Shown: positions 41,342 through 50,735 of the stretch, piece by piece | How positions within the stretch are numbered: position 1 is the stretch's first letter | Layout of the letters: each line of letters begins with the position of its first letter | NCBI GenBank assembly: GCA_963747535.1 | Contig: CAVVFX010000012.1 | Coordinates: 66,265-130,264, forward strand | Reading direction: 5' to 3' | Length of the DNA: 64,000 nucleotides | From: CAVVFX01 sp963747535 | GTDB taxonomy: Bacteria > Acidobacteriota > Terriglobia > Bryobacterales > Bryobacteraceae | Program-made: the position numbers and the translations under genes | Notes under the pieces: model-generated | What the model saw: only the letters and a program-made list of their open reading frames with translations | Databases searched by the model: none | Told to the model about the DNA's origin: nothing

Positions 41342-41777
41342 CAAAGAATCCTAGTCTGGATAATTCTTTGTAAGGTGCTACTTTTGTCGACGATGACATC
41401 CGCCGAGGCCTTCTAAACGAACGGAGTCGGGGCGCCGTTTGAGGCTATACTGCGCGGAATTTCGGTGATGGCAAGTTACGTCGGCGGCTTGAAGGAAGCG
41501 GTCGCGCGCCAGCACGTGAACATCGACGCCATTCAGGCGAAACCGGATGCTGGAGTGGACGTCGTCGCGACGCGAGATCCGAGAGCGGTCCGATGGTGCG
41601 CATCGGGGCTGAACCGTTCGACACGCGCCACGGCCCGGACCACATGTCCGCAAGTGCCTCCTCACCATGCCGTCACACAGTATAATCACAAGTTTTTAAA
41701 CACGAAGTTTGAGAATATTACGCGGTCCAAATATGCGGAAAATCATTTGGGTTACGGTCGCCGAATAGAATGGGTAA
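41342..41777. other. About 435 bases with no recognised gene
   Basis: Short frames exist on both strands, but none has family motifs or a good start. The stretch presumably holds the promoter of the DUF2721 gene; nothing else was recognised. Confidence 0.5.
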
Positions 41778-42254
41778 ATGCAAACCGTTCAGCCCGGCGA
41801 TCATCAGTTGCAGGTTCTGGCGACAGCCGTCACTCCGGTGGTGTTGATTTCGGCAGCCGCGATCCTGATTTCCGGAGTGAACGCGCGCTACATCGCGATT
41901 TCCGACCGGATGCGGTCCCTGGCGCACGAATACCGGGAAAAGACCGGCGATCTTCGCCGCCGCGAGGTGATCGCAAGGCAGATGTCGACATTTCGAATCC
42001 GTGTCCGGCTGGTCTCCTGGGCGGAGCGGACGCTGTACTTTTCGGTGTTATGCTTTACCTCCGTCGCGCTCGTGATCAGTGCGGCCCTAGGAAAAAGCCT
42101 GCTGGAAGCTGTCAGTCTGTTGATGTTTACGATCGGGATCGCGTTAATTGTGATCGCCGTCGGACTCCAACTGCTCGAATTGCAGTTTTCCAATCGAACG
42201 CTGCGCGTGGAGACTGAGGATATCACAATCGATTCAGAGGACCAGCGCCCATGA
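41778..42254 (+). CDS. DUF2721-family membrane protein
   Basis: A 158-residue protein with three hydrophobic segments (VTPVVLISAAAILISGV near the start; LYFSVLCFTSVALVISAALG; SLLMFTIGIALIVIAVGLQL). The cytosolic loop RYIAISDRMRSLAHEYRE, with a basic RRREVIARQM stretch, fits the DUF2721 family. No biochemical function is known. It lies between the ADOP permease and the fucosidase gene on the same strand, 18 bases before the latter. Confidence 0.85.
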   Translation: MQTVQPGDHQLQVLATAVTPVVLISAAAILISGVNARYIAISDRMRSLAHEYREKTGDLRRREVIARQMSTFRIRVRLVSWAERTLYFSVLCFTSVALVISAALGKSLLEAVSLLMFTIGIALIVIAVGLQLLELQFSNRTLRVETEDITIDSEDQRP

Positions 42255-42271
42255 GACGATAAGAGGTTCCG

Positions 42272-44647
42272 ATGTCCCGCAAACTAATCCTCCTTTTCGC
42301 CGCGGCCTCGATGCTCACGGCCACTGCGTCTGACCTCCGTCTGTGGTATCGCCAACCCGCCGTGCTGTGGGAGGAAGCGTTGCCCGTTGGCAATGGACGT
42401 TTGGGTGCGATGGTGTTCGGCGGCGTCGCGAAGGAGCGCATCCAGTTCAACGAAAGCACGGTGTGGACGGGAGAGCCGCACGACTACGCGCATCCCGGCG
42501 CTTACAAGTCCCTGAACCAGATCCGGCAGCTTTTGTTCGATGGGAAACAGGCGGAAGCCGAGAAACTCGCCATGGACGCGTTCATGAGCGAGCCCATTCG
42601 CCAGAAAGCCTACCAGGCGTTCGGCGACCTCAATCTCGAATTTCCCAATCTCCCGGCGCCCACGGGTTACCGGCGGGAACTGAATCTCGAAAACGCTGTC
42701 GCATCCACTGAGTTCGTAGCCAACGGAGTCACTTACCGGCGCGAAGTCTTAGCCAGTTGGCCGGCCCAGGCGATCATCGTACGGATCACCGCGTCGAAAC
42801 CCGGCAGCATTTCGTTGCATGCCGCGCTCAGCAGCGCACACCAGGACCCGCGCATTACAGCCCTCTCGGATCGGGAATTGGCAATGTCCGGGGCAGTCGA
42901 AGACTCCGTGATCCGATACGAAGCCCGCCTTCTGGTCCAGCCCGAAGGCGGTTCAGTGAGTGCGAAAGATGGCGCGATCGATATTGCGTCGTCCAATGCC
43001 GTGACACTGATTCTGACCGGCGCAACCAACTTCAGGAATTTCCGCGACGTTTCGGCCGATCCCAAGCAACGCGATGAACAGACTCTCGCGCCATTGCGCA
43101 AAGCCACGTATGACAAGCTCCGCGCGGCGCACATCGCCGATTATCAGAAACTGTACCAGCGCGTTTCGATGGACCTCGGCGTGACTTCCGCGGCCGAGAT
43201 GCCGACCGACGAGCGCATCCGGGGCTTCGCTAAGGGAAGCGATCCGCAGCTGGTCGCGATGGTATTCCAATACGGCCGCTACCTGATGATTTCTTCAAGC
43301 CGGGAAGGCGGACAACCGGCCAATCTACAGGGAATCTGGAACGATTCCAACCATCCCGCGTGGGACAGCAAGTACACGGTCAACATCAATACCGAGATGA
43401 ATTATTGGCCCGTCGAGGTGGGCGGACTCGGCGAATGCAGCCGTCCTTTGTTTGACGCGCTGAAAGAGATTGCCGAGTCCGGCGCGCGCACGGCCAAGGA
43501 GCAGTACAACGCGCGGGGTTGGGTTCTGCATCACAATTTCGATCTCTGGCGCGGGACGGCCCCCATCAATGCGTCCAACCACGGGATCTGGCAAACCGGC
43601 GGTGCATGGCTGTCCCAGACGCTCTGGGATCACTATTTGTTCACCCACGACCGCACGTTCCTGCGGGAGACGGCTTATCCGCTGATGAAAGGCGCGGCAC
43701 TCTTCTTTGTCGATACGCTGGTGAAGGATCCGGGCAAGGACTGGCTCATCACGGGTCCCAGCAATTCGCCGGAGCATGGCGGGCTGGTAATGGGTCCGAC
43801 AATGGACCACCAGATCGTCCGCGGCCTGTTCGAAGATGTGATCGCGGCCAGCGCCATCCTGGGTGCCGACGCGGATCTGCGCGCGCAATTGACGGACATG
43901 CGAAAGCGCATCGCTCCCAACCAGATTGGCAGGTACGGCCAACTGCAGGAGTGGCTCCAGGATCTCGACGATCCCACCGATCACCACCGGCATCAATCGC
44001 ATCTCTGGGGTGTCTTTCCGGGGCGTGAGATCACTCCGCTGGGCACGACGGATCTGTTTGCGGCCGCGCAAAAGTCCCTCGAACTTCGCGGCGACGAGGC
44101 CACCGGATGGTCCATGGGTTGGAAGGTCAATCTGTGGGCGAGGTTCCTCGATGGCGCGCACGCCTATCGCATTCTGCAGAATCTGATCTATCCGGCGACA
44201 AATGGCAATAAGGCGACGAAGACGCCCTCACACGCCGGATTGTTCGCCAACATGTTCGACGCGCATCCGCCCTTCCAGATCGACGGAAATTTCGGCGCGG
44301 CTTCCGGCATCGCCGAAATGCTCTTGCAGAGCGACGACTGGCGAGCCACTCCCACCAGCCTTACCGATGTCCAATTGGGTAAGGAGGCACAGCTCAATCT
44401 GCTACCGGCTTTGCCGCCGCAGATCCCCAACGGCGACGTCAAGGGTCTGATGGCGCGCGGCGCACTAACGGTCGATCTCGCATGGAAGGATGGCAAGCTG
44501 ACCCGCGCAGTGATTCGCGCCAGGGATGCGGAGCCGGTGCGTGTCCGCTATGCCGGGAGAGAGGTGACGCTGCAATCGAGAGCCGGCGGCGTATACGAAT
44601 TTGGCCCCAATCTCGAACGCGGCTCGGCGAGTTCCAAGGGCGAATGA
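42272..44647 (+). CDS. Glycoside hydrolase family 95 alpha-L-fucosidase-type enzyme
   Basis: A 791-residue exported enzyme with a signal peptide (MSRKLILLFAAASMLTATAS). The GH95 fold is clear: LWYRQPAVLWEEALPVGNGRLG at the N-terminus, ERIQFNESTVWTG, NLQGIWNDSNHPAWDSKYTVNI and the catalytic-barrel signatures MNYWPVEVGGLGEC and GPSNSPEH. The long helical barrel and a C-terminal beta domain follow. Family members remove alpha-1,2-linked L-fucose or related L-galactose residues from glycans. The stop overlaps the methyltransferase start (ATGA). Confidence 0.93.
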   Translation: MSRKLILLFAAASMLTATASDLRLWYRQPAVLWEEALPVGNGRLGAMVFGGVAKERIQFNESTVWTGEPHDYAHPGAYKSLNQIRQLLFDGKQAEAEKLAMDAFMSEPIRQKAYQAFGDLNLEFPNLPAPTGYRRELNLENAVASTEFVANGVTYRREVLASWPAQAIIVRITASKPGSISLHAALSSAHQDPRITALSDRELAMSGAVEDSVIRYEARLLVQPEGGSVSAKDGAIDIASSNAVTLILTGATNFRNFRDVSADPKQRDEQTLAPLRKATYDKLRAAHIADYQKLYQRVSMDLGVTSAAEMPTDERIRGFAKGSDPQLVAMVFQYGRYLMISSSREGGQPANLQGIWNDSNHPAWDSKYTVNINTEMNYWPVEVGGLGECSRPLFDALKEIAESGARTAKEQYNARGWVLHHNFDLWRGTAPINASNHGIWQTGGAWLSQTLWDHYLFTHDRTFLRETAYPLMKGAALFFVDTLVKDPGKDWLITGPSNSPEHGGLVMGPTMDHQIVRGLFEDVIAASAILGADADLRAQLTDMRKRIAPNQIGRYGQLQEWLQDLDDPTDHHRHQSHLWGVFPGREITPLGTTDLFAAAQKSLELRGDEATGWSMGWKVNLWARFLDGAHAYRILQNLIYPATNGNKATKTPSHAGLFANMFDAHPPFQIDGNFGAASGIAEMLLQSDDWRATPTSLTDVQLGKEAQLNLLPALPPQIPNGDVKGLMARGALTVDLAWKDGKLTRAVIRARDAEPVRVRYAGREVTLQSRAGGVYEFGPNLERGSASSKGE

Positions 44648-45756
44648 CCTCCGCGCAACTTGCTCTCCTGACCCGGCAAATCCGCGATCGGCTGGCCGCC
44701 GCAAGGAAGTCGGTTGGTTCGCGGGGGTTCGAGTGGTATCCTTACGATTCCCTGGGGAATCTTTCGAATCTCGAACGGCTTTTTGGAGATCGCTACCTTT
44801 CTCTGTTCGATTCCGCGGCGGGAAAGAGAGTGGCTGACATCGGATGCGGCGACGGGGATCTGGCTTTCTTTCTGGAATCGCTCGGCTGCCAGGTGGACGC
44901 CATCGATTTCCCCGATTCGAATCACAACGGCATGCAGGCGATCCTCGCGCTCAAGCAGCACCTCTCATCCAATATCGAAATTGCCGACGTGGACCTCGAC
45001 AGCCAGTTCAGGCTGCCCCGGCACAACTACGATCTGGCGGTTTTTCTGGGCATACTCTATCACCTGAAGAACCCCTTGTACGTGATGGAACGTCTCGCGA
45101 TGCATACGCGCTATTGCGTGTTGAGCACCCGCGTCGCCCGCTACTTTCCTAACGACCAGCCCATGCCGCAGGACCAGCCCATCGCCTACCTGCTGGGCGC
45201 AAATGAACTGAATCGCGACGACAGCAACTTCTGGATCTTCTCGCACGCCGGTTTGAAAAGGTTGCTGGAGCGGGCTCACTGGAAGATTTGGGATTACGCG
45301 GGCGTGGGAGCCACCCGGCTATCCACGCCGGTCGATCCCAAACGCGACGAGCGGGTGTTTTGCCTGCTCGAAAGCCACTACGGCCTGGCCAATGTGGATC
45401 TAGTGCATGGCTGGCACGACTCGGAAATCGGGGGAACGCGATGGGCTGCGAAACAGTTCTCGGCGCGCATTAATCTGACGGGACAAGCCGGTCCCGATCG
45501 CATCCGGATGCGCGTCTACGTGCCGGAGGACCTGCTCGAACGCCTGGGTCCGCGGCGTCTGGACATCACGATTGACGGTATTCCCGGTGCGCCGGCGATT
45601 TTCGACCAGCCCGGCTATCATGATGTCGTGCGCCGTTTTCGAGCGTGCGGGAAGCGATCGATCGTGGCCTCGTTCCAACTGGACAAGGCGCTGCCTCCGG
45701 ATGCGACAGACGACCGTGAGCGCGGCATTGTGGTGGTCTCGCTCGACTGTGAGTAA
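44644..45756 (+). CDS. SAM-dependent methyltransferase with an extra C-terminal domain
   Basis: A protein of 370 residues, chosen to start at ATG 44644, which overlaps the fucosidase stop (ATGA). The class I methyltransferase core is visible: VADIGCGDGDLAFFLESLGC with the SAM-binding GxGxG-like loop, VDAIDFPDSNHNG, and NYDLAVFLGILYHLKNPLY. The last ~100 residues (INLTGQAGPDRIRMRVYV, RLDITIDGIPGAPAIF) form an additional beta-rich domain seen in some tellurite-resistance- or glycan-associated methyltransferases. The substrate is unknown; coupling to a secreted fucosidase is unusual and may hint at glycan metabolism. Confidence 0.85.
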   Translation: MTSAQLALLTRQIRDRLAAARKSVGSRGFEWYPYDSLGNLSNLERLFGDRYLSLFDSAAGKRVADIGCGDGDLAFFLESLGCQVDAIDFPDSNHNGMQAILALKQHLSSNIEIADVDLDSQFRLPRHNYDLAVFLGILYHLKNPLYVMERLAMHTRYCVLSTRVARYFPNDQPMPQDQPIAYLLGANELNRDDSNFWIFSHAGLKRLLERAHWKIWDYAGVGATRLSTPVDPKRDERVFCLLESHYGLANVDLVHGWHDSEIGGTRWAAKQFSARINLTGQAGPDRIRMRVYVPEDLLERLGPRRLDITIDGIPGAPAIFDQPGYHDVVRRFRACGKRSIVASFQLDKALPPDATDDRERGIVVVSLDCE

Positions 45757-45762
45757 TGTGAA

Positions 45763-45774
45763 AGGCTTTAGCCT
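45763..45774. terminator. Short hairpin AGGCT-TT-AGCCT after the methyltransferase gene
   Basis: It lies six bases after the methyltransferase stop, between convergent genes, and has the same CTTTAG core as the hairpin at 41324. A near copy of the pattern (GGCTTTTAGCC) follows immediately. Confidence 0.4.
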
Positions 45775-45779
45775 GGCTT

Positions 45780-47378
45780 TTAGCCTGTCCAGGGCTGCGG
45801 AATCGCGGCCCCATCCTTGCGCGGAGACGACGCTCCATAATTCACTTGCGTCGCGGCATCATGCATCACGGCCTGTCCGCCGCCCATCTGGCTCGCATAC
45901 TCACCAACCGTAGTAATCTCGTGTCCCATGGCTCGCAGTTGCTCCATGGTTTCCACAGGAAAGCGCGACTCCATCAGGAGATCGCGTCCGCCGAAGGTCA
46001 GCTTGGTGAAGCGCGGCGCCTCCAGTGCAGCCTGCAGGTTCATGCCATGATCGGCCACGTTGGAAACGAACTGCGCATGCGCCTGTGCCTGATTGTAGCC
46101 GCCCATGATGCCGAAGCCGATGTCCTGGCCGCCCTTCCGCATAAGCCCGGGAATGATGGTGTGGAAGGGTCTCTTGCGTCCGGCCAGTGCGTTGGGATGG
46201 GCCGGATCGAGCGAAAATAGTGCACCGCGATTATGTAGCGCAAAGCCGTATGCCGGAACGACAATCCCTGAACCGAAGCCCTGATAGATGCTCTGGATCA
46301 GTGAGGCGATGTTCCCTTCGCGGTCGACAGCGCAGAGATACACCGTATCTCCTGCCGGCGACGGGCTGCCGGGACCGTGATCCCCGCGAGCGCAGCGGCG
46401 GTCGATCGACGCCGCTCTCTCCCGCCCATACTCTTTCGAGATCAGGCCCGGCAGGGGAATACGCGATAACCGCGGGTCCGCCAGATAGGCTTTTAAATCC
46501 TGATACGCCAGCTTTTGCGCTTCGATTTTCAAGTGCAGGGTGTCCGCGCTTTGTGCCCCGTATTGGTGCAGCGGATAGGACTCGAGGATATTCAGCATCT
46601 CAAGCGCGGCAAACCCCTGACCATTCGGCGGAAGCTCGTAAACCTCCCAGCCGCGGTAGGTTGTCGAAATAGGGTCGACCCATTCCGACTCGAATTCGGC
46701 CAGATCTTCCCGGCACATCACGCCCCCGTGATCGCGGCACGTAGCCAGCAGCGCCTGGCCGATCGGACCTCGATAGAATGCGTCCGGTCCGTTCCCGGCA
46801 AGCAGACGCAGAGTTCGTGCCATCGCGGGATTGGCGAACATCTCGCCGGTTTGCGGAGCCCGGCCGGCGGTCAAATAGACTTCGCGAGCATCCTCGGTGG
46901 CCATCAGCTTGGGCTCCAGATCCCGCCAGTGCCCGGCGATAATCTCGGTGACTGGAAATCCCTCTTCTGCGTAGTGGATAGCCGCGGAGAAAAGTTCGTG
47001 CCAGGGAAGGCGTCCGAATCGGCGGTGGAGCTTCGCCCACCCGTCCACGCACCCGGGGACGGTAACGGAGTGGATCCCATCCAGATTCCCGCCTGCACAA
47101 TCAATCGTGAGTTGCCGCGGCGACCAACCGCTCGAGTTGATCCCGGTCAGCCGCCCGGTGGGGTTCTCACGATAAAGGGCGAAGAGATCGCCTCCGACAC
47201 CGCAGCTCATCGGCTCGACAACCGCAAGCACGATGTTGGCAACCACGGCTGCATCCATGGCCGAACCACCGCGCGCTAACGCCTGTGCACCGGCCTGAGA
47301 TGCCAGGGTATGACTGGTGGCCACGATTCCTTCGCGGCAGATGGTCATAGACCTGGCTTGGGAACGTGAAATTTCCAT
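45780..47378 (-). CDS. ggt: Gamma-glutamyltransferase family protein
   Basis: A 532-residue Ntn-hydrolase. It shows GGSAMDAAVVANIVLAVVEP and SCGVGGDLFALY, typical for the N-terminal chain. The self-processing site is AGDTVYLCAVD, whose Thr would become the new N-terminal nucleophile of the small chain. RKRPFHTIIPGL and GIMGGYNQAQAHAQFVSN mark the small subunit. The usual GTTHLSV is altered to GDTVYLC, so it is a divergent family member. No signal peptide was seen, so it is probably cytosolic. It stands between the methyltransferase and the divergent hsp20 gene. Confidence 0.92.
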   Translation of the reverse strand: MEISRSQARSMTICREGIVATSHTLASQAGAQALARGGSAMDAAVVANIVLAVVEPMSCGVGGDLFALYRENPTGRLTGINSSGWSPRQLTIDCAGGNLDGIHSVTVPGCVDGWAKLHRRFGRLPWHELFSAAIHYAEEGFPVTEIIAGHWRDLEPKLMATEDAREVYLTAGRAPQTGEMFANPAMARTLRLLAGNGPDAFYRGPIGQALLATCRDHGGVMCREDLAEFESEWVDPISTTYRGWEVYELPPNGQGFAALEMLNILESYPLHQYGAQSADTLHLKIEAQKLAYQDLKAYLADPRLSRIPLPGLISKEYGRERAASIDRRCARGDHGPGSPSPAGDTVYLCAVDREGNIASLIQSIYQGFGSGIVVPAYGFALHNRGALFSLDPAHPNALAGRKRPFHTIIPGLMRKGGQDIGFGIMGGYNQAQAHAQFVSNVADHGMNLQAALEAPRFTKLTFGGRDLLMESRFPVETMEQLRAMGHEITTVGEYASQMGGGQAVMHDAATQVNYGASSPRKDGAAIPQPWTG

Positions 47379-47435
47379 TTGTCACACAAATTTTAGGGCT
47401 TTGCCTTTAATATACAGCACAGGGAGGAATTTTGC

Positions 47436-47464
47436 TTGACATCTACACACTCATATTTTATGAT
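47436..47464 (+). promoter_or_regulatory. Sigma-70-type promoter of the hsp20 gene
   Basis: TTGACA (47436-47441), a 17-base spacer and TATGAT (47459-47464), a near-consensus promoter. Transcription would start near 47471, leaving a leader of about 59 bases before ATG 47530. Confidence 0.75.
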
Positions 47465-47529
47465 TATTACTGGATGAGGTTACCTTAAAACCCTGAATCC
47501 CAAAGACACGAAAGGACATCTATACAACC

Positions 47530-47949
47530 ATGAGCATTACCCACGATCCACTCCAAGGACTTCGTTTTTTTGAGGACGCGGTTACCCGCTTTATGAGTGA
47601 GCCGCGGGCCAGCCGCCCGTGGTCTCCGGCGGTTGACATCGTCGAAACCGAAAACGAGCTAATTGTGAAGGCCGACCTGCCCGACGTCAAACTCGAAGAC
47701 ATCGGGGTGCATGTCGAGAACCAGACCCTGACCATCAAGGGCGAACGCAAATTTCAAGAGGACGAGAATTCCCGCGGCTATCACCGGATCGAGCGCAGTT
47801 ATGGCGCCTTTGTCCGCAGCTTCGCGGTACCGTCGACGGTCGACACGGAAAGTGTGCAGGCCGACTACAAGAATGGCGTTCTCACGGTGAAACTGGCCAA
47901 GAAGGCAGCCGCCAAGCCCCGGCAGATCAAGGTCAACCAAACCGCTTAA
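47530..47949 (+). CDS. Hsp20/alpha-crystallin small heat-shock protein
   Basis: A 139-residue chaperone that holds unfolding proteins. The alpha-crystallin domain is complete: SPAVDIVETENELIVKADLP, VHVENQTLTIKGERKF, RSYGAFVRSFAVPSTVD and NGVLTVKLAKK. AAAGGA lies 13 bases upstream of the ATG, longer than usual. The next genes, clpB and htpX, belong to the same protein-quality group on the same strand, so stress co-regulation is plausible. A strong sigma-70 promoter and a ~59-base leader precede it. Confidence 0.94.
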   Translation: MSITHDPLQGLRFFEDAVTRFMSEPRASRPWSPAVDIVETENELIVKADLPDVKLEDIGVHVENQTLTIKGERKFQEDENSRGYHRIERSYGAFVRSFAVPSTVDTESVQADYKNGVLTVKLAKKAAAKPRQIKVNQTA

Positions 47950-48025
47950 TCTCGTGTGACAGACTTTAATTGGTGCGCGGGGCCGGGCTTCCACCGGCCC
48001 CAAAATTTTATCAGGTACTGAAAAA

Positions 48026-50674
48026 ATGTTTAGATTCGACAAACTCACCCAAAAGGCGCAGGAGGCGGTCCAGCAGGCGCAATCCATCGCCGAACAAAAT
48101 CAGAATCAAGCCATGCATCCGCTTCACCTTCTCATTGCCCTGGCATCGGAGAAGGAAGGCATAGTGCGTCCGGTGCTCGAGAAATGCAACGTCCAGCCCG
48201 ACGCTATCGTGAACGAAGCCGGACGCCTGCTCGAATCCCTGCCGAAAATCACCGGTCAACCAGCCGGACAGCTGCTATCTCCTCCGCTGAACCAAGTCCT
48301 CGAGTCGGCCTTTAAGGAAGCCGAGCGCTTCAAGGACGAGTTTGTGTCGACCGAACATTTGCTCCTGGCCATCTCCGACCAGAAGTTCGATCCGGCAGGC
48401 AACCTGCTCATCAAGCATCGCGCCGACCATGAGGCGATCCTCAAAGCCCTGGTCGCCGTGCGAGGCAGCCAGCGCGTGACCGATCAAAATCCGGAATCCA
48501 AATATCAGGCGCTGGAGCGCTACGCCGTAGACTTGACCGAGCAGGCCCGCAAGGGTAAGCTCGATCCGGTGATCGGCCGTGACGAAGAGATCCGGCGTGT
48601 CATGCAGGTACTAAGCCGCCGCACCAAGAACAACCCGGTGCTAATAGGCGAACCCGGCGTTGGCAAGACGGCAATCGTCGAAGGACTGGCTCAGAGGATC
48701 ATCAAAGGCGACATTCCCGACCAGCTTCGCAACAAGCGTCTGGTGGCGATCGATCTCGCCTCCATGATAGCGGGCACCAAGTTCCGCGGCGAGTTCGAAG
48801 ACCGCCTGAAAGCCGTTCTCAAAGAGATCACCGAGTCGGCTGGCGAGGTCATCTGCTTCATCGATGAGTTACACACCCTGGTCGGCGCGGGTGGGGCTGA
48901 AGGCGCGATTGACGCAGCCAATATGTTGAAGCCGGCCCTCGCTCGCGGCGAGCTACGCTGCATTGGCGCCACCACATTGGCCGAATACCGCAAGTATGTG
49001 GAAAAAGACGCCGCCCTGGCGCGACGCTTCCAGCAGGTGCTGGTGGACCAGCCGAGTGTCGACGACACCATCGCCATTCTGCGTGGGCTAAAAGAGAAGA
49101 TCGAAATACATCACGCCGTGCGCATCAAAGACGCGGCCATCGTAGCCGCTGCGATGCTCTCGGACCGTTATATCACCGATCGCTTCCTGCCCGACAAGGC
49201 CATCGACCTGATCGACGAAGCCGGCTCCGCGCTGCGCTTACAGATCGGCAGCATGCCCATCGAAATCGATCAGCTGGAGCGCCGGGTCTCGCACCTGGAA
49301 ATCGAACGGCAGGCGTTGAACCGGGAAAGGGACGCGACGAGCCGGGAGCGGCTGCGACACGTCGAAGATGAGCTGGAGCGTCTGCGCGGCGAATCCGCCG
49401 GCTTGAAGGAACGCTGGGAGCGGGAGAAGACCGCCATCCAGCGCGTCCGGTCTCTCAAAGAGCAGCAGGAACAGGCGCGCCTCGACGAAGAGCGCGCCAC
49501 GCGCCAGGGCGAGTGGGAAAAAGCCTCCCAGTTGCGTTACGGCAAGCTGGCCGAAATCGAGCGCGAACTCGAAGTGGCCACCCGTGCCCTCGAAACCATC
49601 AAGAGCAACTCGCCGCTGCTCAAGGAAGAAATCGACGAAGAGGACATCGCCAAAATCGTGGCGAAGTGGACCGGCATTCCAGTCTCGCGTATGTTGGAAG
49701 GCGAGATCCAGAAACTGATCCATATGGAAACGCGACTGCACGAACGTGTCGTGGGCCAGGACGAAGCGGTGACGCTGGTGGCCAATGCCATCCGCCGGAA
49801 TCGCGCCGGACTGAGTGATCCCAACCGCCCCATCGGCAGCTTTATTTTCCTGGGACCGACGGGTGTCGGCAAAACCGAGCTCGCCCGGGCGCTGGCGCAA
49901 TTCCTGTTCGACGACGAGAAGTCCATGATCCGGGTCGATATGTCCGAGTACATGGAGAAGCACGCCGTGTCCAGAATGATCGGCGCGCCTCCGGGCTACG
50001 TCGGCTACGACGAGGGTGGACAGCTCACCGAACACGTCCGCCGTAAACCCTATTCAGTCGTGCTGTTCGACGAGATCGAAAAGGCCCACCCGGAAGTCTT
50101 CAACGCCATGTTGCAGGTCCTGGACGATGGCCGTTTGACCGACGGCCAGGGCCGCACGGTGAACTTCAAAAACACCGTGATCGTTATGACCTCGAATGTC
50201 GGCTCCAGCATCATTCATGACACCGGCCCGATCGGATTCTCGGTCAATGCCAAGAACGGTAAGCACGAGGATGCGCGCAAGAAGCTCCTGGATGCGCTGC
50301 GGCAGACGTTCCGGCCGGAGTTCCTGAACCGGGTGGACGACATTATCGTGTTCAATCCGTTAAGTCACGATCATCTGTCGAAAATTATCGACATCCAGCT
50401 CGAGCGGGTGCGCGGTATGCTGACGCAACGTGGCATCGGCCTGGAGATCACGCCGGCAGCGAAGGATGTAGTCATGTCCGATGGTTACGATCCTAACTTT
50501 GGCGCCCGGCCCATGAAGCGTTCCATTCAGCGGCTGATACAGGATCCCCTGGCACTACAGTTGCTAGAAGGCAAGTACCTGGCGGGCGACACGATTGTGG
50601 TGGATGCGGATGCCGACAAGCACCTGACTTTCACCAAGACCACGGTGAAACTACCCGATCTGATTTCGGCGTAA
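48026..50674 (+). CDS. clpB: ATP-dependent disaggregase ClpB
   Basis: An 882-residue Hsp100 chaperone that extracts proteins from aggregates with DnaK. It has the N-domain (MFRFDKLTQKAQEAVQQAQS), two AAA+ modules with Walker A motifs GEPGVGKT and GPTGVGKT, and the coiled-coil middle region (about residues 400-540, EIERQALNRERDATSRERLR). The start of the second AAA+ is typical (GIPVSRMLEGE). The length is normal. It lies 77 bases after the hsp20 stop and is followed by a hairpin and htpX. Confidence 0.97.
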   Translation: MFRFDKLTQKAQEAVQQAQSIAEQNQNQAMHPLHLLIALASEKEGIVRPVLEKCNVQPDAIVNEAGRLLESLPKITGQPAGQLLSPPLNQVLESAFKEAERFKDEFVSTEHLLLAISDQKFDPAGNLLIKHRADHEAILKALVAVRGSQRVTDQNPESKYQALERYAVDLTEQARKGKLDPVIGRDEEIRRVMQVLSRRTKNNPVLIGEPGVGKTAIVEGLAQRIIKGDIPDQLRNKRLVAIDLASMIAGTKFRGEFEDRLKAVLKEITESAGEVICFIDELHTLVGAGGAEGAIDAANMLKPALARGELRCIGATTLAEYRKYVEKDAALARRFQQVLVDQPSVDDTIAILRGLKEKIEIHHAVRIKDAAIVAAAMLSDRYITDRFLPDKAIDLIDEAGSALRLQIGSMPIEIDQLERRVSHLEIERQALNRERDATSRERLRHVEDELERLRGESAGLKERWEREKTAIQRVRSLKEQQEQARLDEERATRQGEWEKASQLRYGKLAEIERELEVATRALETIKSNSPLLKEEIDEEDIAKIVAKWTGIPVSRMLEGEIQKLIHMETRLHERVVGQDEAVTLVANAIRRNRAGLSDPNRPIGSFIFLGPTGVGKTELARALAQFLFDDEKSMIRVDMSEYMEKHAVSRMIGAPPGYVGYDEGGQLTEHVRRKPYSVVLFDEIEKAHPEVFNAMLQVLDDGRLTDGQGRTVNFKNTVIVMTSNVGSSIIHDTGPIGFSVNAKNGKHEDARKKLLDALRQTFRPEFLNRVDDIIVFNPLSHDHLSKIIDIQLERVRGMLTQRGIGLEITPAAKDVVMSDGYDPNFGARPMKRSIQRLIQDPLALQLLEGKYLAGDTIVVDADADKHLTFTKTTVKLPDLISA

Positions 50675-50691
50675 ACGGCTGCCGGGCAGCC

Positions 50692-50721
50692 CGACAGACC
50701 ACTCGGAAAGGTGGTCTGTCG
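50692..50721. terminator. 11-bp stem hairpin between clpB and htpX
   Basis: CGACAGACCAC / GTGGTCTGTCG around the loop TCGGAAAG, between the clpB stop and the htpX ribosome-binding site (GGAGG). There is no T tract. It may terminate or attenuate transcription, or protect the mRNA end. Confidence 0.5.
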
Positions 50722-50735
50722 CACGGAGGTTGATT

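Noticed and set aside
41465..42217. 250-codon frame overlapping the DUF2721 gene
   Set aside because: It overlaps a clear membrane protein in another frame, and its product is Arg-rich without motifs.
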